Source: Chrysophaeum taylorii
Taxonomy: Eukaryota > Sar > Pelagophyceae > Pelagomonadales > Pelagomonadaceae
DNA length: 64,000 nt
Assembly: GCA_029834535.1 (NCBI GenBank)
Contig: JAQMWT010000021.1
Span: forward strand, 1 to 64,000
Direction of reading: 5' to 3'
Shown piece after piece: positions 1 to 10,094 of the stretch (the stretch's first letter is position 1; every line of letters begins with the position of its first letter). The notes under the pieces were generated by a model. It searched no databases and was not told the origin of the DNA. It saw nothing but the letters and a program-made list of their open reading frames with translations. The translations under genes and the position numbers were made by a program.

Positions 1-201
1 CAATCGGGTCTCGGCTCCTCGCGGCTTCTTCGCTGCAGCTCGGCGATCGACCTTCTTTGCTCGCAGCGGTCTCTTCCCGCAGGAAGCTCTTGCTCTCGTC
101 CGCCAATTTATGAAAGCTCACGGTGTCTTATTTCCGCAAAAGCTGTGTACGCATCCAGCTCGCGCACCATCCACTGTAAATTCCTTCTCAGCTTCACCAG
201 C

Positions 202-2877
202 TTATCGGCGCTTCGACTGTCTCCTCACCGGTCGCCGGCTGCGAGTTCTTGCCACCTCAATCGGAGGTACCACTTCCTCCTTCGTTTCATCGACGTTTCG
301 CCAACGTTTCGTCCGTCCACTTGGGCATTTCTGCTCACTTCTTCCTCCATCGGTGCCTGTGGCCCGATCTGTGACCAAAACCGGGGGGCAGCAGGAGGCC
401 CACGTCGTCCCCGACGTCAACTCGGTGGGTGTGAAGTCGTCAGCGCGCTCGTCCCCTGAACGACATGCACATTGACAAATTGGGGGACACTGGACCGGTG
501 CGCTGGGTCGTCCTCCTCCGCATCCGAGTCTTCCCAGTAGCGCGGAGATTCCCAATCTTTGACTGATATTCCTTCCATAGTCGTGGTGGAAGGACACCGA
601 GCAATCTGAGCGTCGGTGATCGTTTCCTCCGGTCGCAAACGATGGCTGGTCGGCGCGGCGGCATCGGCGCAAATCATCGGCGACTGGCGGACGCAGTCTT
701 GGGTAGATCACAACTCCCAAAGCAGCGCTTCGCACGGGGCCTGGAACGCAGTGGCGCTCGAATGGCTCACATCTTGATAACGTCCGCCGTCGTACTCTTC
801 GTCGCGTGGTCGGCGCTGGCTGCGCCGGCGCGAATTTCGACTGGGGCTCCGGCTATTTCGGCGACGGCGGGGGCTCGAACTGGGTGTTCGGCTGTTGACC
901 CGCTGGGCGGGGCTCTTACTTCGGCGTCGGCGTGACGATCGAGTAGGTGACGCACCATCGTCTCGTTACTTTGTAGACGACTGGTCGTCCCTCAACCTTC
1001 TAAGGATCCGATCTCGGAGAGCGCTATCTTAAGGTCGTGAGCGGACTCCGATCCGCGCGTAGCCTGTGCACTGGAGGCACCAGCTGGCTTCTCCCATGCC
1101 GTTCGGGATATCGGTTTCTTCTTATCTTTCGACACCGCCGCATTGGCAGATAGCGTGATTCGGCGCCTATTGCACGCCACGCGATTCCCGTGCTCATTTT
1201 GGTAATGGGGGGACCAGAAATATCCGCATTCTTTGCACGTGCGCCAACACCATTCTTGGGGGTTGTCTTCGAGTCGTACTGCGGAATTCCACGTCGATTT
1301 TCCTTGAGCGTCTTTCAACTGTTGATCCGAGGCCATGGTTCTGCCTTCCCGCCCTCGAGGCGGTTTATTGGATTTCTGATTCGAGGATGGCCGCTGCCCT
1401 TGTTCCTTTTCTTCCTCAACTAGTTTCCGAAAATCATTGTCTAATCGTGAGATGAGCGCCACCGTAGCCTTAAACGTGTCATAGCTATCGGGATGGCCGC
1501 TCCTCATGGTCCGCACGCGGTTCTTAATCCCTTGGACGCTAGACCGGATCGGGGCAGTCGATGATGTCGACACGCGTCCAACGTGCGCGTGGATGCGGAA
1601 ATAAAAGCCGACGCTACCGTCGGAATTTCGCGCAACGCGTCGCACGTGTCGTTCCCGCTCTTTTGGAACCGAAGCTCGGGTGACCTTCCGAGCGAGTCGA
1701 GCCCGCCTGCGCGTACTCGGGGGCCGGCAGGTCGATCGAAAGCAATCCAAAATGCGCTCTCAACATTGTATATTCAAACGACGGATCCGACGTACAGCCG
1801 GTCCGTGATCCTTGTCGTCCGCCTCATATTTGAGGTAAAAGGATGGAGAGCTCTAACTCTTCGCAGAGGTGCTCGTACTTCTTCAAATGCTCTTCGAAAA
1901 TCGGAGCGACCGTGCCACATATGTGTACGGGCAAAATAACGAAGCTTTTCAACCGAAAAGTGCTCGTCGGACATCGAGCTCATCATTGCTGCCGAGTCAA
2001 GGTTGAATTGTCGCTGGTCGCGGCCGTCGACCACTAATTTGAAAGTGTCGGCCTTCAAGCTGGAGTTAGGGCGTCGGGGTCGACCGACCTTTTCGAAGGC
2101 AGTCGCGAATGTCTCCGATATTCCCCTGAAAATTTTCGTACTTTCGTCTTCGGGTTCCGCCTTATCATCGGATCCCTCTTCAGGTCTGGAACGGGTTCCC
2201 TCCCTGGGTTCCGTTCTTCTTTCCGGTTCGGTCCGTCTCGCGGGGCGATCGTGGCTACTCGGTCGTCGAGTTGCTCGTTCTGCTGCCAGGTGGTCCCGCT
2301 CACGACGAAATTGGTCGACCTGCTTGCGCAAAGTCTTCGATGTCTCGAGTTCTTGTCGTAGTGCTTCATTTAACTCGAAAAGTTCTTGCCGAGCTGCTTC
2401 TTCTTTTGCTTCAGCCCTTTCCCGGGCGAATCGCTCGGCTAATCGTTCATTCTCGCGTCGTCTTCGTTCGAGGTCCTCTCGAATCCGACTTCGATGGTCC
2501 GTCTCGTGCTCGGCCGTAACGCGTTCGCCGCGGTCCGGGGTTGTTTGACTTAGCGGCGAGAAAATCGCAGTTTCGGCGTGTATTTCAGTAACGTCAACGT
2601 TTTCGTCGTCGCACATTTCTCCTTCCTCGCGGCCTGGTTCAACGGCCGCGGGAAGCCTCGGAGATGGTCCTTCTTCATGCTCATCAGCCCCCTCCATTCT
2701 ATCGGTGATGCTGAATCTCCAGGTCCTGCTGGGATCCGTCACACTTCGTTCAAAGCACGCGTTATAATTTTCGACGCGATCCTTCACTGCCCAATCGGAT
2801 CTGGGAACAGTCGTTGCGAACTTCCCGTCCGCAGTGAGTAGCCAACCAACACGCTCGACAGCTTCCGCCGTCCTCAC
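202..2877 (-). mobile_element. Fossil LTR-retrotransposon-like gag region
   Basis: On the minus strand this stretch holds several protein-like blocks typical of a retroelement Gag. The right-hand block (about 1774-2877) begins with a short globular part, then has a long charged coiled coil rich in Arg, Glu and Ala, then another short globular part. The left-hand block (about 992-1750) contains a Cys/His cluster that reads CKECGYFWSPH and resembles a zinc knuckle. The copy looks broken in several places and no polymerase, integrase or clear long terminal repeat was recognised, so family assignment is an inference from layout only. It could instead be the remains of another element with a coiled-coil ORF1. 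Age is uncertain, but the decay suggests it is old. Confidence 0.33.
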
Positions 2878-3438
2878 GATTTCCCCGGGTTTACGCGTTG
2901 GTCTTCCGAAACGCGCGTTCGTCGTCTAATTGACGCACGACAAAGTCAAAGCAGCGTGGCTTCTCCACGCAACTCGGTCTTCAGGACTCTGGCACACTTG
3001 ATCAGGGTGTGCACGTGGATCCGGACCGCGTAATAGATAGTAGTGCAACGCGGGCACTCGTCCGTCGGCGACCGATATAGTCGCACGAATCTCATATCCT
3101 CCACCACTTGTGGCCGCAAAAACGTTCCCGTCCCGGGGTGACAGAGGGGGTACTCACCGACACGCCGGAGACCTCACTGCTCGAGGTCAATACGGACTCG
3201 GGGTCGGTTACGCCTGCGCCACAACACGTGGTCACGCTCACCAAGCCTCCCAACTTGAGGCTGGAGAGTTGATTTATGATAGCAAGACACTCTCTTATCG
3301 AGAGAACAGGGCGACGTCAGTAGGATAAAAATCTCATGACATCATAAGGAAAGCAAGAAAAGAGGGTTCCGTTGGAGGGGTGTAAGCATTGAGAAGCGGG
3401 GTAAGCCTCAGCAGTCAGGAGTTACCCATCCAGGAAAT
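2878..3438. other. Intergenic stretch, no gene recognised
   Basis: No convincing coding region was found on either strand. Part of it may belong to the flank of the retroelement relic to the left, but I could not identify matching terminal repeats. GC content drops near 3280-3360, where the sequence is A-rich. Confidence 0.4.
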
Positions 3439-3491
3439 TTGGCGCGAGCGCTGGGAACGACTTTGAGGTCGTCAGCACGAGGCCATTGCCG
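3439..3491. repeat. 53-bp direct repeat of a segment inside the 5158-6237 gene
   Basis: Positions 3439-3491 match 5256-5308 with a single G/T difference. The second copy lies inside the minus-strand gene at 5158-6237 and encodes its NGLVLTTSKSFPALA segment near the C-terminus. The flanks on both sides differ, so this looks like a small segmental duplication of the 3' part of that gene rather than a transposon end. Confidence 0.8.
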
Positions 3492-3892
3492 GAGCCCTCG
3501 ATGCCTCGGAGGCCGTGCTCGTCCAAGCTCTCGACGAGGGCTTCTATCCCTGGTGCTGGAATTTTGACGCCCGCGAGCTCAAGGTGACGGACCTTGGCGC
3601 GCCCGTCGCCCGCACCGTCGTCCGCCTAGCGAAAACCGAGGCCTCCGCGCGAGGACACCTCCGGTACTTCCCCGGTCTTATGGTGGACGAGCCTTTCCTC
3701 GTCATCACTGGCCGCGGCCTACACAGTGATGGCGTCGGGATCGTCGGTTCAGCCATCATCGACCTCCTGGAGGAGGATGCCTACCAACTCGACGCCGAGA
3801 CCCGCCTTGGGGCTCTCGTCGTCTCGTTGCTGCGAAGGCAGGACTCTTGCTGCCTCTTTCTACGCGACGCTTGGTGTGGCACAACTGACTGA
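3468..3892 (+). other. Open frame of unknown identity, no ATG at its start
   Basis: An open frame of about 140 codons begins just after the 53-bp repeat and stops at 3892. It has protein-like composition (for example FYPWCWNFDARELKV and GHLRYFPGLMVDEPFLVITG) but no in-frame ATG in its first third, so it is either an internal exon, a gene fragment or chance. I do not recognise a family. It ends at a TGAC microsatellite (3889-3908). It may be a piece of a duplicated or decayed gene left next to the duplicated 53-bp segment. Confidence 0.2.
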
Positions 3893-4212
3893 CTGACTGA
3901 CTCACTGACTGCGCGACCTCAGTATTAATTGCTACCTACGATGATATTATATGAGCGGAGTGTTTAGATGATGGAGTTTTTTTTTGGCAAGACGGACTTC
4001 TGCTGTAGCTTCTACTCACCCCCCCTCGAACTAAGATTAGTAGTTATTGTGAGATGAGGCAGTTGCCTCTTTTACCTTGAATAGTCTTGTGCGCGCGCGC
4101 TACAAACTTCTTCCTTTTCACCGATGAGAGACCGCCGCAGCCGGGATGAAAGATAAGGACTCCCGCGCAGGCCGGTCGAGGCGCCTTCGTACTTCTGGTG
4201 TCTAGGAGGGCG
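3893..4212. other. Intergenic, short TGAC microsatellite
   Basis: It starts with about five TGAC units and is otherwise AT-richer than the genes around it. It would carry the 3' untranslated region of the minus-strand gene that ends at 4213. Nothing else was recognised. Confidence 0.4.
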
Positions 4213-5130
4213 TTAGAAATTCCTGCCATGACTGCCATGCATCTGAGAGTGGCCGGTGAGCTCCTTCTGAAGCTCCCCAACGACGGTTTGTCCCTCGACG
4301 ATGTATCGAAAGATGCCGACGGGGAAGGCGACATTGGGCCGAATCGTAGTGAGATCGCCCGAGTCCCAGCAAGCGAGGACAGCCTGCCAGCCGAGGGCGT
4401 ACGAAAGCCACCAGGACAAAAAGAAACCGCGGGGGGTGTAGTTCCAGCTGGACGTGCCCATGGGCGTCGGATCGCCGTAGAGCTCGGTGAGGCGTTGACT
4501 CGGGATCGTTTCCATGAGGTGGGACGCCTCGGTGATCTTGTCCGCAATGCGGAGGACTCCCGGAACCCACTCGTGCCTGGCCCAGTGCCGATAGGCGCGC
4601 GCGAGAGAGCCGTCGGGCTCGGCAGCGATGGCTTCCGCGAGCCTCCCCGGAATCTCGTAGGTGACTCCCGTCGGGCGGCGCGTGCCACTTGCCGTGAACT
4701 TCATGATACCATCGGAGCCCCGCCAGGTCCAGTCAGCGACTTGTTTCCGAAGCACGTTGTCGGGGTTGGTAAACGCGCCAGATTCTTCGTCGCCAAAGGC
4801 TTCGACGACGTGCGCGTTCAGAAAGCTCATCAAGGACAACATAAGACTTTGGAAGTTCACATTGATGGGCACCAGGAGGTCGGCGACCTGTGACTGCGCT
4901 CGCTGGACTCTCAACGCTCGAATCTCCGTCGCTCTCGATGTCCGTGCGTCGATTACGTAGCCCGTGACGCCGATGCAAGCAGCGAGCACGGTGCCCCAGT
5001 CCAAATGAGCGAGGTGGACGATCACAGACCACCACTGCAGCCTCCAGGAGATCGCCAGCAAGATGGGCACCACGACGCTCCACAGGATGCGCCGACCACA
5101 ACAGGCGCCGTCCACGCAAGCATAGGCCAT
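4213..5130 (-). CDS. Hypothetical membrane-anchored protein, 305 aa
   Basis: I do not recognise the family. The protein has two hydrophobic segments near the N-terminus (about residues 15-30, VVVPILLAI, and 38-60 around GTVLAACIGVTGYVIDA), then a soluble region rich in Trp and Leu with an IPGRLAEAI segment and a WNYTPRGFFLSWWLSYALGW block that may dip into a membrane. I chose the first in-frame ATG (5130); the open frame continues four codons further to a GTG. The upstream gene on the same strand stops at 5158, only 27 bp away, so there is almost no room for a separate promoter. The two may be co-transcribed, or one model may be wrong at its end. Function unknown. Confidence 0.6.
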   Translation of the reverse strand: MAYACVDGACCGRRILWSVVVPILLAISWRLQWWSVIVHLAHLDWGTVLAACIGVTGYVIDARTSRATEIRALRVQRAQSQVADLLVPINVNFQSLMLSLMSFLNAHVVEAFGDEESGAFTNPDNVLRKQVADWTWRGSDGIMKFTASGTRRPTGVTYEIPGRLAEAIAAEPDGSLARAYRHWARHEWVPGVLRIADKITEASHLMETIPSQRLTELYGDPTPMGTSSWNYTPRGFFLSWWLSYALGWQAVLACWDSGDLTTIRPNVAFPVGIFRYIVEGQTVVGELQKELTGHSQMHGSHGRNF

Positions 5131-5157
5131 AGAAGAATGCACTCAACGGGTTTCTTA

Positions 5158-6237
5158 TTACTCTGTGCGCTGGTCTACGCGGGGCAGTTTCTTCTTCATT
5201 TTCTTCTTCTTCTTCTTCTTCTTCTTGTGCTTCTCCAAGGACGATCCGGGACTCCTTGGCGCGAGCGCTGGGAACGACTTTGAGGTCGTCAGCACGAGGC
5301 CATTTCCGACGACCACCGTTCTCGGCGGCGCCTTGTATCGCTCGCCCGTCTTCCTGTGATGCGGCCTCTTAGACGCGTCGTCTCGTCGTTGCGCCTCGCG
5401 TCTCGCCAAGCACGCCTCCTCCTCTTCCTTGGCCCTTCGCCGTTCTCGCTCTTCGACGCGCTTGCGCTGACGCCACATCTCGAACGCGTCTTCGCGCGCC
5501 GACGACGCTTGGCGAGCTTTTGTCGGCGTCCGTATCGCCACCGCGCCCGGTCTCGCGGGGGGCTCGGACTCGTCGAGCACGGGCTTTGGGCTATGCGGCT
5601 CGGGTATCCGGCCTTCGAGCCGAGTCGATGCCTTCTGTCGCTTGGCACGCTCGTCCGCTGTGCGCGAATCCTCAGCGGCCCCGTCGACGGCTGCGCGCGT
5701 TTTTTTCTCGGCGGCCTGTTCGGCAGCCACGTCCTCAGCAGCTTGTTTTGCTTCAAGGTCGGCTGCCACATCCACGGCAGCTTTTTTTTCAGCCTCGGAG
5801 GCGTGCTGTGCTTCGAGCGCTCGTCGCGCTCGCAACGCATCAGCCAGAATTCGCCGCGAAAAGCGGGTCGCGACGTCGGAGGCAAGCCCTCGCGTCGTCT
5901 CATCCGCGGTCCGCGCAGCCACATCGGCGCGGCGCTGGTTGAGCCACGCCAACGGGAGCACGAGGTCGCCGCCACGTGCCTCGACCGCGCTTAAAATCGC
6001 CTTCGAGAGCGAGGCACGAGAGTCTGCCGCAGCGAGGAGGCCTCGCGTCTTGACGTGGAGGTGGCCGAGGACATCGCCGGTCCCAACAACGACGCCCTCG
6101 ACTCTCAGGGTGTGGATGCCCTTGCGGCGGACTGATAGCGCGACGAGGTGCGGTCCGAGGCGTCGCGCGCCAGAGAGTCGCGTTTCTAACCGGTGCATCG
6201 CCATGCCAACGGATTTTAGATCGTGACGAGGATACAT
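5158..6237 (-). CDS. Hypothetical charged coiled-coil protein with lysine-rich tail, 359 aa
   Basis: The family is not recognised. From the chosen start (MYPRHDLKSVGM) the first 100 residues look globular. They are followed by an Ala/Glu/Lys-rich predicted coiled coil (repeated AAEDVAAEQAAEKK-type blocks), an Arg/Glu-rich helical stretch (KRVEERERRRAKEEEE) and a tail with ten or more Lys in a row coded by a CTT tract on the plus strand. Such a tail suggests a nuclear, nucleolar or RNA-binding role, but that is inference. The frame is open 65 codons upstream of this ATG. I prefer the internal start because a TATA-like sequence lies about 50 bp before it. The segment coded by 5256-5308 is duplicated at 3439-3491. 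Confidence 0.6.
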   Translation of the reverse strand: MYPRHDLKSVGMAMHRLETRLSGARRLGPHLVALSVRRKGIHTLRVEGVVVGTGDVLGHLHVKTRGLLAAADSRASLSKAILSAVEARGGDLVLPLAWLNQRRADVAARTADETTRGLASDVATRFSRRILADALRARRALEAQHASEAEKKAAVDVAADLEAKQAAEDVAAEQAAEKKTRAAVDGAAEDSRTADERAKRQKASTRLEGRIPEPHSPKPVLDESEPPARPGAVAIRTPTKARQASSAREDAFEMWRQRKRVEERERRRAKEEEEACLARREAQRRDDASKRPHHRKTGERYKAPPRTVVVGNGLVLTTSKSFPALAPRSPGSSLEKHKKKKKKKKKMKKKLPRVDQRTE

Positions 6238-7030
6238 AGCATATCTTACTATTATGGTATCCAAGAAGGAGAAAACACAGGGATATATATAGCCCGGGCA
6301 CTCGCACACAAAGCGCTCGAGGTGGTTCGCGCGTTCGAATCCGCCCCACCGCTGCGCCGCAAGGAGTGTGTGAGTGCCTTCGAAGCAGTTGCCATCGCCA
6401 ACTGCTGGAGCCCCATTGTCTAGCACACACACTAGACCCCCCTCATCTGGGCGCTTTCACTTACCAGGACCGGATGTTCATCTCCGACGCAGATGTTCAT
6501 CTTAAGCAGATGGCGTCGTCGTCTGCTGGGTCCCCACCGTCTCGCATACATGCTTGACTCGCCCCAGATGTTCACGTTTCACTATGATGGGGAAGCACAG
6601 GGATATATATAGCCCCGGGCACTCGCACACACCAGGACCGGCATTCCCACCCTCACCTTTTGAAAAAGCCTGCGCGATTCGGAAGAAGATGAACCAGGGC
6701 GCGCCGTCGACAATAGCGAGACGTGTGATAAGAAATGATCAATCGCAGGACACGGTCTCTGGTGGTGACCAGTTGACTATTGCGTCGCGAGGAATTTCAC
6801 CCGCGAGGCGCTTTTTTTCTGATAAAGGACCTACTATTATTATACCACACGGGTCGACGAAAAGCAGCAGCTCGTGCGTCATGGAATGCCACGACCTTGA
6901 GAAGCGCGATATATACTAAAACCCCTATTCCAAAACGGAAGTGTGGACGACGGGATCGTACGTGCATGGCCACATCAGCCGAGTCAGATCCGCGGCTGGC
7001 CAGGAAATAAAGGAAGTTAATCAAGATACC
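6238..7030. other. Intergenic region with duplicated promoter-like segment
   Basis: Apart from the duplicated TATA-like segments there is no convincing gene. Several short open frames overlap on both strands but none has recognisable motifs or an obvious start context. Confidence 0.45.
6276..6310 (-). promoter_or_regulatory. TATA-like promoter segment, duplicated at 6596-6631
   Basis: The segment contains GATATATATAG about 46-55 bp upstream of the ATG of the 5158-6237 gene, in a good place for a TATA box on the minus strand. About 35 bp around it recur 320 bp further upstream (6596-6631) with one extra C. The intervening DNA also shares short blocks such as ACCAGGACCGG and GATGTTCA, so a promoter-sized segment has been duplicated. 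Use as a promoter is inferred from position. Confidence 0.4.
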
Positions 7031-8611
7031 TTATACATATCTGGGGGCCCGTTTGCAGAGGAAGAGGTCCTTACCGTCACTGCGGAGGGCGCAGAGGCGG
7101 TCGTCGAGGTGAAGGATGTCGGCTTGCCATCTGTCGCCCGAGAAGGCTCCGAAGATGGCGGGAGATACGAGGTCGCGAGAGGCGACGATGGAACGCGAGG
7201 CGGGTAGGGGACTCGCCTTGCCCCGCCAGTCGACGAAGAGGAGCCCCCCCAGCGCAGGGAGTCGGCGGTTGACCGTGCGGGCGCTGGCGTCGACTTGTAT
7301 CGAGGCGCCGCGCGGCAGGTACTTGGCAGCGGCGGGGTCGTCGCGTCGCGACGAGAAGACGACCGTCCAGTTTCCGTCGAGGCGCTCGAGGCCCGTCGTA
7401 ATCGTCCGTTGTTGTTGTTGTTGTTCTTCTTCTTCTTCTTCTTCTTCTTCTTCATATTTCGAATTTAGGCCCTCTAGGAGGTCTTCAATCTCGTAGCCCT
7501 CCTCCTCCTCCTCCTCCTCCGACGAGGAGAGCTCGTCCTCGAAGAGTTCGAGAGCTTTAGCGACGCGGTCGGGGCTGGCAAAGTCCTGTCCGCCGATCGA
7601 GGCGCGTCGCAGCAAGTCGAAGGCGGTGCTCGTTTCCAAGCGAACATCACCCTCGAGCTTTGAGGTGGTCGAGAGTCTCGTGTCGACCGACTGGACGTAG
7701 ACCTTGGACTCTTTTCGGGCTTGCGAGAAGTCGAACTCGTAGGCGGCGAGCGCCATCTTCGACGCCTCCGAGCCCGCGTAGCTCCCGACCCCCAATTTCG
7801 ACTGGGCCTCGAATCCGAAATTCAGCTGCAGGGCGCGGCGTTTCACCTCCGAGATCGGACTCGTTGCGAGCTGCGCGTACAACCTTTTGGCGCCGTCGCT
7901 GTCGCCCACCGCCTCGCAGCACAAGGCCAACTCGAGGAGCGCGGCGGCTCCCAGCTCGGTCCGGGGCGTGCACGCGTCCTCCACAGCTCGCAACGCCTCC
8001 ACGCCCTCCCAACTGACGCCGCGGCGCACGGCCCGCTTCGCGACCTCGATAGCGCGCTCGATTTTCTCGCGATTGGCATCGACGAGCTTCTGGTCCTTGC
8101 CGCTCTTGGCCCTAAAAGCCTCGAGCTTGGCCTTTGTCGTCGCCGCCCGTTCGGCTTCCAACGTCTTGTTCACCTCCACACCCACGCCAATCCTCTTTCC
8201 CCCCCCATAGGCCGCGCTCATGTCCCTCGGCCGAGGAAACCGTCCCCAAGTCGACACCTTTGGCTCGTACTCCGGTTCCCCCGTCGTCGGCGTCCACGTT
8301 CCCCCGACCCCCGTCGTCGTCGTCGTCTTGAAGAACGCCTCGGCCTCGTTCATCAGCTCGGAGTAGCCGGCCTCCCCAAAGCTCTGGTTTTCGGCCCGCA
8401 CGCCGTCGTACCGCCGGCCCTGCTTCTTGTACTCGCGAAGCTGTGCCATCGTCTGCTGGATACTCTTCGCGCGCTTCGCCTTGGCCTTCTCCTCGGGCTG
8501 GATCGCATCCCAGTCGGGGACGTTCGACCGGACCAGGTGCCCAGCGGCCGCCGCGGGGCTCCGACGAAGCGACACGAACCCGGAGGTGCACGCGATCCAC
8601 AACAACAACAT
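7031..8611 (-). CDS. Plastid-targeted PAP/fibrillin-like protein with long N-terminal region, 526 aa
   Basis: The C-terminal part (about residues 395-526) reads like the lipocalin-like PAP/fibrillin domain of plastoglobule proteins: an opening LDGNWTVVFSSR strand, a VDWRGKASPLP strand and a closing DLFLCKRAP strand. The N-terminus is a hydrophobic signal (MLLLWIACT) followed at once by SGFVSLRR. In ochrophytes a Phe at the signal-peptidase junction marks import into the four-membrane plastid. The middle is helical and TPR-like in composition (ALLELALCCEAVGDSDGAKRLYAQL), then a Glu-rich and poly-Gln linker coded by short trinucleotide repeats. The family binds lipids or prenylquinones in thylakoids and plastoglobules. 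The start is the first ATG, 77 bp from the divergent GH28 gene, with which it probably shares a promoter region. Confidence 0.7.
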   Translation of the reverse strand: MLLLWIACTSGFVSLRRSPAAAAGHLVRSNVPDWDAIQPEEKAKAKRAKSIQQTMAQLREYKKQGRRYDGVRAENQSFGEAGYSELMNEAEAFFKTTTTTGVGGTWTPTTGEPEYEPKVSTWGRFPRPRDMSAAYGGGKRIGVGVEVNKTLEAERAATTKAKLEAFRAKSGKDQKLVDANREKIERAIEVAKRAVRRGVSWEGVEALRAVEDACTPRTELGAAALLELALCCEAVGDSDGAKRLYAQLATSPISEVKRRALQLNFGFEAQSKLGVGSYAGSEASKMALAAYEFDFSQARKESKVYVQSVDTRLSTTSKLEGDVRLETSTAFDLLRRASIGGQDFASPDRVAKALELFEDELSSSEEEEEEEGYEIEDLLEGLNSKYEEEEEEEEEEQQQQQRTITTGLERLDGNWTVVFSSRRDDPAAAKYLPRGASIQVDASARTVNRRLPALGGLLFVDWRGKASPLPASRSIVASRDLVSPAIFGAFSGDRWQADILHLDDRLCALRSDGKDLFLCKRAPRYV

Positions 8612-8688
8612 CCTTACCCTTTGAGGGACTTTATTTACTCTTCTTCGCGTTCCTAATAATAACTAACCCCCAGAAGAAGAAGAAGAAC
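8612..8688. promoter_or_regulatory. 77-bp spacer between divergent genes
   Basis: The start codons of the PAP/fibrillin-like gene (8611, minus) and the GH28 gene (8689, plus) are 77 bp apart, so both promoters and both 5' leaders must fit here or overlap the genes. It is AT-richer than the flanks; no TATA box is obvious. Confidence 0.45.
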
Positions 8689-9898
8689 ATGGTGGTCTCT
8701 ATTTTGGCACTTTCAAGTTTGGCTGCGGCCAAGGAGGTGCGGTGTCTCATCCCCCCCCAAAAAAACACTCCAGGTCCGCGTGTCGCGGCACATGAGCGTG
8801 AAGATCGGAGACGCCGTCTACGACGTCCGGGACTTTGGGGCCGTCGGCGACAACAAGACCGACGACACGGGCGCCATCCAGGCCGCGTTGGGGGCCTGCG
8901 TCCCGGAGGGCGGGACCGTCCTGCTGCCCGCGGGGTACGCGTTCTCGAGCTTTGCGCTCACCATCAACAACTCGAACACCGAGCTTCGTATCGAAGGGAC
9001 GCTCGTGGTCAACGACGACAGGGACTCGTGGCCCGGCGAACTAGATTTTATTACTGGAAAATACCTCGACGACGTCGTCATCGACGGTGGTGGGGTCGTC
9101 GACGGCAACGGCTGGGTGTGGTGGCAGAACCGCGACGACTTTCGGCCGAAGCTTGTGTCGTTGAAGGAAGGCGAGCGCGCCTTGCTCCACAACATCACCT
9201 TCGAGAATCCGCCGAATCACTGCCTCGAGCTCTCGACATCCTGGCTCGAGCTCTCGCACGTCACCGTGACGGCGCCACCCTCGACCGGCGTTCCGGTAGA
9301 GTCCCATAACACCGACGCCGTCGACGTCCATGGACCATACATGTACGTTCACGACGTCGTATTCGATACGGGCGACGACAACGTTGCCGTCCACGCCAAC
9401 CACACGCTGGTCGAACGGAGTTATTTTGGTCACGGTCACGGTGCGAGCATTGGCAGCCTCTGCGACTCCTGGCTCACGAACCTCACCGTCAAGGACGTCG
9501 TCTTCAACGCGACCACCCAGGCCGCGCGCATCAAGACCCGCCCGAAATGCGCCGGCAGGGTCTGGGCCATCCGCTACGAGAATCTCGCCATGATTGACGT
9601 CGAGACTCCTATAGTCATCGACATGTTCTACCCCGACGACGGAACGCACGACGTCACCACCATGAAAATCATCAACGTCACCTTCTCCAACATCACGGCA
9701 ACCGGGGGGATAATAAAGGATGACGCTTCGATCACCTGCGACCCCGAGAGCCCCTGCGAAGACCTCGTCTTCCATGATCTTGCCTTTTCCGAGGGCTACG
9801 ATACCACCTGGACCTGCGGCGCTGTCAAGTCCGCTGACATCAACGACGTCTCCCCGCCGGGCCTCTCCGACTGCGTGGCCCACTCCTACGCGGATTAA
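8689..9898 (+). CDS. Secreted GH28 polygalacturonase-like glycoside hydrolase
   Basis: Two exons, 8689-8736 and 8774-9898, joined across a 37-nt GTGCGG...CAG intron, give about 391 residues. Exon 1 encodes just a signal peptide (MVVSILALSSLAAAKE). The mature protein opens with the VYDVRDFGAVGDNKTDDTGAIQ block typical of right-handed parallel beta-helix pectinases. All four GH28 active-site motifs are present: NTD (195-197), GDD (Asp 217 and 218), GHG (235-239) and RIK (268-270). The enzyme should cut galacturonan-type polysaccharides by inverting hydrolysis outside the cell or in a lytic compartment. Many N-glycosylation sites (NIT, NHT, NLT, NAT) fit secretion. It diverges from the plastid protein gene at 7031-8611. 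Confidence 0.9.
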
Positions 9899-10094
9899 AG
9901 AAAGAAAGAAAGAAACAGAAAGCTAAGGCGCCTTGAAAGAATGGGCCCCTCGAACTAAATCACCTTCTTTGTGCTATCTCTCTTTCTCGAGACGTACAGA
10001 CAGACAGACAGACAGAAGAGAGGGGGCGCGATCCATCCATCATCACAACCAATACTGTAGAGAAGAAGTTGTGGTGGTTTTAAGCGGGTCGCGC

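Noticed and set aside
6320-6360. A tRNA-like TTCGAATCC T-loop
   Set aside because: The flanking bases do not form the T stem, and no acceptor or anticodon arm could be found.
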